NCBI GenBank assembly: GCA_026724425.1
Contig: JAIUCV010000009.1
Coordinates: 17,557,294-17,621,293 of the forward strand
DNA: 64,000 nucleotides
Direction of reading: 5' to 3'
DNA from: Erythrophleum ivorense
Taxonomy: Eukaryota; Streptophyta; Magnoliopsida; Fabales; Fabaceae
The notes under the pieces are model-generated. The model was not told where the DNA came from. It saw only the letters and a program-made list of their open reading frames with translations, and searched no databases. Shown piece by piece: positions 59,035 through 64,000 of this stretch (positions within the stretch are counted from its first letter, which is position 1; each line of letters opens with the position of its first letter). The position numbers and the translations under genes were made by a program.

Positions 59035-61428
59035 TGTAACACCTCGAAATTAATTAGGGTATTAATCAGAGTCTTAGATTAATTAGGAATAATTAATTTA
59101 GAATAATCGGGTAAGTTAAGTAAATGGAAATTATGGAGAGATAAATTTTTAATATGGGTTTGGGATTTAATTAGGAGAGAAACTTCATCTAGGCCCAAAT
59201 TAAACTAAGTAGGCCAAGGTTAAGACTAATGGAGGCCCAATAATTGTAGGTCCAGACCAACCTTTTTATTGTGAAACTTGGCCCAAGCAGTAGCATCTAG
59301 TGATAGCCCAATTCAATTTAATGAATCAGAAACTCAAGACCCAACTTATATAAGTCTATGTAATTGGCCTAATAACCCTTGTGCAAACCCAAAACCTTTG
59401 AACTCTTAAAACTTGTTCAGGCCCAATGGAATTTCAGCAGCCCAATGCATAAGAGTTGGCCCAACAAAACTAAAATCTGAAGCCCAAATGGAGTTGGACC
59501 TTGGAGCAACCCATGACCCACATTTGACCTAACTAAAACCCTAATACTTTAGCTACTATCCCATTTTTCTGAAACATAAAGGAGAAAATCAGAGGTCCAA
59601 AGGGGAGGCTAGGGTTCTTAGTGTATTTCCATATTTTCCTACTTCTAGAGCAAGATTTAGCCAAGGTAATAGTTATATAACTTAATCCTCTCATCTTTCT
59701 CTTCAATTTGGCCTGATTAGTTTTTCATTTGGAGCATTTTCACCATACCTAAAATCTGAAACTTGCTTTGTGATGTTTCCATGGTAAAAATTCGTAAGTT
59801 GAGACTAGGGCTGTCATTAGGTAAGTATGAACTCTTCTTTTTGAGGTAATTCTGCTGATTTGAGACCTTAATGACTTGATTATAGTATGGGTATTAATTT
59901 CTCACAAATTTGCTTAGGATTTTAGATCAAACATTGAGGTTTCTGGAAGAGGACACATAAATTCGAATTTGAGACTTGTAGTGGCTGGGTAAGTGTTCTC
60001 TAGGTAGTTATTAGCATTTAAATTTTTTGGGTACTTATTGCTACTGTAGATGATGAATTAAAGTAGTAATTCTCTGATGGTATGGTTATAGAGATATTTT
60101 TGTACCATTGGTGGCTGTTACAAATTGTCTACAAGTAAGGTAACTGGGTTTACATTAATTCCATGCATATATCTGTTTTAATTTCATATTTGCTATACAT
60201 GAATAATTTGGAAATGCTGAATGAATTGGTTGGCTATCTATTGTATTGTGATTGGACCTTGTGAGTCTATGGTGGAGCTGTGGTGCGGCTGCCACCTGTG
60301 CATGTGCTTCGATCGAGCACCGGGTTATGATCAAACTCCAAATGCACCGAGCCCTGGTTGTGCTCAATGAGAAGTAGGTGGTGTGGACGGGCCTCTCCAG
60401 TGTTAATGGCCTTTAACATGTGTAAATATGATTGCTAGTATGGGATGGTAATCATGATAGCCTACTTGTTTTATTTACTAATATGACTGGTATTCTTCTA
60501 ATGCTTTTGTGAAATTATGCATGTATGCTAATTAAACTAGATTATATGATGGAATTGCCTTGGTTACTAAGATTTATATCTCACCCTATTTTATGGGATT
60601 AATATTTCAGGTGAAGGTTCTTCGGGTAAGGATAAGGGGAAGCAAGTGGATGAAAATCCATGAGCTCTAGCCATGTGTGGAGGAAGCTACACTTGGGCTA
60701 ATCTGAGTAGAGTAGATGCAATTTTGTTATTAGTTTACATAGCATCATCATGTATTCATGTTGCCAAGTGTAGGCATTTATATTTTGCTTGGTGGAAATG
60801 TAACCGTTAAGGAATTAAGTCTCATTATAGTGGATATTGATGTTTGAACTTGTAGCATCTGATATATATAGCTTTGTTGAATTTGTGATTTGGTTTACCA
60901 TTTGGGAATTGTAGTCATATGATGTATTAGATGTTAAAATAAACTATTGATGAATGAAATCTCTATGGAATGTGCATGGGATGTTAATTGTCACTAATGC
61001 ATGAGTTCTTGCTATCATTATTCTATAAATTTGCTGATATGAGATAGTTGGGCAAGTAGAAAATAGTATCTAAGTTTTGAATTGGTAATAGAGAGTTAGA
61101 TGAGTAAATAGGGTAGATAAATACCATTAGAGTCATACAAAATGGGAGACTGTGGTCCTAGGGTAGTCCTAAGATGAGAATTGGAGTGTAGGGGACAAAA
61201 TTTAGGAGATGTAGTTACAGGAGGGAGTCACGTCGCGGCTAAGAAGGCTTCGCCGCGGCCAGATGAATGACAAAGTCGAGGGGCGCCGTGACCTGATAAA
61301 TCTCCTCGCGGCGCAAATCAAGAAAAATCACCCAGGAGGGTGACAGAACGAAAACTCGCCACAGCGCATTAGGTCCTGCTGCGGCACGAGTCAAGGAAAC
61401 TAATTAAGTGTTGCACAATAGCAAAACT
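59035..61428 (+). repeat. F1 3' LTR, broken at 61428
   Basis: Aligns with 51337-53728 at a near-constant offset of about 7697 bases. It has a TATA box (59346-59354), the conserved block (60248-60412) and the start of the CpG block (61225-61400). It stops in GCAAAACT, where the 5' LTR continues CACTATGG; a different LTR begins at 61429. Confidence 0.92.
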
Positions 61429-64000
61429 TGTAACATCCGATTTTCTGAAAATCTAAGAAAATGTAAGGAAACGCGAGAAACGCAGCATATGGTTTCTCCG
61501 TCAATGTACGAAATTCACCGGATATGAAAGGAAGTCCCCCAAATAGAGTAAATTAAGGTCTAATAAAATTAGAATACTATTCTAAACCATAAATAATGAT
61601 AAGTTAAGGCCAGAAGTGCCTTAAAATTAGGGCTAAAATAAATGAAAAAAAGGAATCAGAAAAAGGTCCCGAAAAGCCTCCGAAGTCAAGTATGAAGGAG
61701 CTAGATACCAAAATACAAAGAAAAGTTATATGCCGGGCAAAATGTATAAATTGTCCTAAAGTTCAAGGAATCCTAATTTCACCCTCTATTCGTGGCTTTA
61801 AGCACGAATATCAAAAAATCAAGCAAGAATCTTAGAAATTCGTTACCCATGGTTAAACTCAGTTTGATGAGAAGGGTCCAATGATGCCAAGTTGTCCGGA
61901 TGGCCGGGCGGGATCCGGTCCGGGATCTGGTTATCCTGATCAGTAGTCATGAGCAAAATGAAAAAAAGAAGTTGTAAGAACTATAGAAATAAAAATAGCT
62001 AAAGGGCTAAGAAACCCTGAAGGAGTTTCAAGGACAGAATTGCAGTAAATGAAAAGTTTATGGCACAATCATAATACAAAACGGTAAAAATTACACCTAT
62101 AGACCCGGGTGTCCGATTGACACTGAAATTTATGAGAATTGAGGTTAAGGGCCCCTAACCCATGTTTGAAGCTTAATATGGCCAAAAAGTAGAGGAAATA
62201 ATGTTCATAAATTTTAGAAAGTTTAAAGGTATGTATTATACCGTAAAACTTTAATTGGGCTCAGACACTTATTTTTAGACTGCTGTAAGGCCCAATAGTT
62301 GATTCTAAAGGCCCGATAAGAGAAGAGAAGATATTATTAGGGTTTTAAAGAAGATGAAATCCAAATATAAATATAGAATGAAAGGAAAAGAAGAAAAAGA
62401 TTTTAGTTATTTTAAAGAATTAACCATGGTTAAGTTAGAAACTAACTATCGTTGAGTTAAAAGTTGACCATGGTTGAGTTAAGAAATTAACCATGGTTAC
62501 TCTCCATAACTTAAGGGCTAAGGCAAGGCTTCCAAGTGTGTGGCCAAGAATTTTTGAAAGAAGATATTTAGTTATGAAATTAGAAAATCAAAAGAAAAAG
62601 GAATGGAAGGCTAGGATTTGATCTTGAAAAGGTTGATCCAAGGGTCCAAATTTAGTATGACCCTTTAACTTCATCCTAATTCATCTCCTTCATCTCCATT
62701 CCACCATTTTCATGCCACACACAAGGGAGGAGGAGAGAAAAACGTGAAGAGAGAGAGAGGGAGAAAAAGTAGAAGATGAAGTGAAACTAAGCAAAACTAC
62801 CACCATTCTTCACCAAATTTCTTCATCTTCCCCATCCTCCAACCATTTCCTCCAAAGGGCAGCTGTATATTCATCTTTTCTTCAAGGTAAAATGTTTCTC
62901 TAAGTGGGAAGAGAAGGGATTTTAGTGTGACAAAAGCAAAGGAAGCAAGGCTTAAGCTTAAAGGGTAAGTTTTCTCCATCTTATACTTGTAAATCATATG
63001 CTTTAAGCTAGTTTTGTTAAACCCTAGCTATGAGTTATTTTTGGACAGCATATGAATCATTAGAAATGGAGTTTATATGTTGAATATGAAGGCCTTGAAA
63101 TGATGTTTATATGTTGAACATGAAGGCCATATGAGCTTAGTTATTGTTGTTATGTGCTGAGACTTTGGAAAACACAAAGACTATAATTTTTGGAAAAATA
63201 GAAAGCATGGAGAGATGCTGTCCGAATTTTCCCAAAATTTTTATGGTTTTTTCTTAAGGTCTTAAAGTCATGTATACCAAATTTCAAGTCCTAAAACACA
63301 AAGGAAAAGGCTATGGAATTTTTAGAACCAAAGAAATGCACTTTGAGCCTAAAATGGAGCTAGATTATGTGATGACCAAAAAGTGATGTTGGGGCTGGAA
63401 TTTGATGATTTATCCATTCCAATGGATTTAAAAGGGTGTTTTTAGCTAGGAATACCTATGGGAAAGCCCCTAAAACTCATGGGATAAAATTCTTAAATTT
63501 TGGCCAAGAAAGGCATACTATTTGGCCATAGTGAATGGGAAGGGAAGGAGTTAGATTTTTCTAATTCCAATAATCCCATTAAGTTTAAAAGGGTCATCCT
63601 ACTTGAGAAGTTAATGTTTGTATGTTGATTGTAATGAATTATCATTATGATTATAGGGTTTGATATTATTTTGGGAACTCTAAAAGTAAGTAAACCGAGT
63701 CCCAAGGATTGAGGAGCAATATTTGCTAAGATAGTAGTTTTCCTCTCTCTTTCTTTAAGCTTGTATGTTTGTATAATGATAAGTGGTATGCTATATCAAG
63801 TTGTCATTTATGTTATAAGATGAGATATGTATGCTTAGATTGTGTTTGGCCTTGTATGAAATCCTTTGTATTACTATGTGGTATATGGCATGTTGATTAG
63901 CATTATGTTATGTACTTACATGCTTGCTTGTGAATGAGACTGGTTTACTACTACTGAGATTTCATAATCTCACCCTAAATATAACCCATGCTAGGTCCGA
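61429..64000 (+). mobile_element. LTR of another element nested in the F1 3' LTR, right end outside window
   Basis: Starts TGTAACATCCGATTTTCTG exactly where the F1 LTR breaks off. The first 150 bases resemble F2 LTR starts (GAAACGC, GGTTTCTCC, AAAGGAAGTCCCC...AAATAGA), but after about 61650 it no longer follows F2, so it is a related but distinct family. It contains a small tandem repeat (62418-62500), a TATA-like AAATATAAATATAG near 62363 and a CT/GA-rich leader (62690-62960). The left flank AAACT (61424-61428) would be its target duplication. No coding trace is in the visible 2.57 kb; the frames at 62797-62997 and 63493-63705 have no signature. Confidence 0.75.
62418..62500 (+). repeat. ~21-bp tandem repeat with palindromic core TAACCATGGTTA
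   Basis: Four imperfect units: ATTAACCATGGTTAAGTTAG, ACTAACTATCGTTGAGTTAA, GTTGACCATGGTTGAGTTAA and ATTAACCATGGTTAC. Three of the four keep the self-complementary CCATGG centre. Located upstream of the presumed leader of the LTR. Confidence 0.8.

Larger units (their letters stand above)
51337..61428 (+). mobile_element. Near-complete F1 Ty3/Gypsy chromovirus (Tekay/Del-like)
   Basis: Structure: 5' LTR 51337-54222, primer site 54224-54236, gag-pol 54404-58989, polypurine tract 59020-59034, 3' LTR 59035-61428 (broken by a later insertion). Both LTRs start TGTAACACCTCGAAATTAATTA. In the first 231 aligned bases I count 12 differences, 11 of them transitions, so the LTRs are about 95 percent identical there and the insertion is fairly old. 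The polyprotein order gag, protease, RT, RNase H, integrase, chromodomain defines a Gypsy chromovirus; the very long LTRs and chromodomain type suggest the Tekay/Del group, which is inference. The element is dead: 12 premature stops and one frameshift. It inserted in the F2 5' LTR in the opposite orientation; the left flank is AGTTT (51332-51336). Confidence 0.93.

Noticed and set aside
61900..61935. GC-rich direct repeat (GGGATCCGG and GGGATCTGG)
   Set aside because: Only two short units; too little to call a feature.
1..64000. Host protein genes, tRNA, rRNA, CRISPR or a bacterial-type system
   Set aside because: No gene-like exon structure, no tRNA or rRNA signature and no spaced direct-repeat array was seen; all open frames above 60 codons fall in transposon sequence or unassigned AT-rich flank and lack host-gene signatures.

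Overview
The window looks like gene-free, repeat-filled nuclear DNA of a flowering plant, probably a eudicot; I cannot name the species. It is AT-rich, has no convincing host gene, rRNA, tRNA or CRISPR array, and almost everything that can be classified is long terminal repeat (LTR) retrotransposon sequence. The only substantial coding traces are broken gag-pol genes of Ty3/Gypsy elements with chromodomain-like C-termini. I use working family names. F1 is a Gypsy family with LTRs of about 2.8-2.95 kb that contain a CpG-rich block. F2 is a family with LTRs of about 3.4-3.6 kb that contain a ~31-bp minisatellite. F2b is a shorter-LTR relative of F2 (about 2.05 kb) that carries pol remnants. F4 is an unrelated 1.0-kb LTR. 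F5 is an LTR of about 3.66 kb.

Left part (1-10,874). An F1 LTR on + (1-2555) abuts a truncated F1 LTR on - (2556-4922), making a large inverted repeat. These sit in the leader of a Copia-like element whose LTR is 5348-5836 (-). Degraded AT-rich sequence follows, including a possible SIRE-like Copia remnant near 6722-9070.

First nest (10,870-21,975). A + strand F2 solo LTR (10,875-21,970, target-site duplication GCTAC) is split by a - strand F2b element (13,340-21,057, duplication TGTAT). The 3' LTR of that element is in turn split by an F1 solo LTR (13,748-16,700, duplication AAAAG). The F2b element keeps a decayed pol (RT end, RNase H, integrase, chromodomain) but has lost gag, protease, its primer-binding site and most of its 5' LTR.

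Second nest (22,731 to beyond 64,000). One - strand F2 element underlies the rest. Its 3' LTR is in pieces (22,731-24,573; 34,663-36,167; 44,075-44,164), its internal region is 44,165-48,764 and its 5' LTR runs 48,765-51,336. It has been hit by (i) F5 (24,574-34,662), which holds an F2 solo LTR (24,940-31,359, AACTC), which holds an F1 solo LTR (25,798-28,590, ATCAC); (ii) an F2 solo LTR (36,168-44,069, CTCTT), which holds a second F2 solo LTR (37,986-42,382, AGTAC/AGCAC), which holds the F4 solo LTR (38,290-39,289, GGAAG); and (iii) the near-complete F1 element (51,337 to beyond 61,428), whose 3' LTR is broken by a further LTR element starting at 61,429.

The F1 element shows every expected part: LTR, Met-tRNA primer site, gag with zinc knuckle, protease, RT, RNase H, integrase, chromodomain, polypurine tract and second LTR. 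It has 12 premature stops and one frameshift, so it is dead. Boundaries given with duplications were read by eye from short flanking matches and, in most cases, confirmed by the continuity of the interrupted host repeat.
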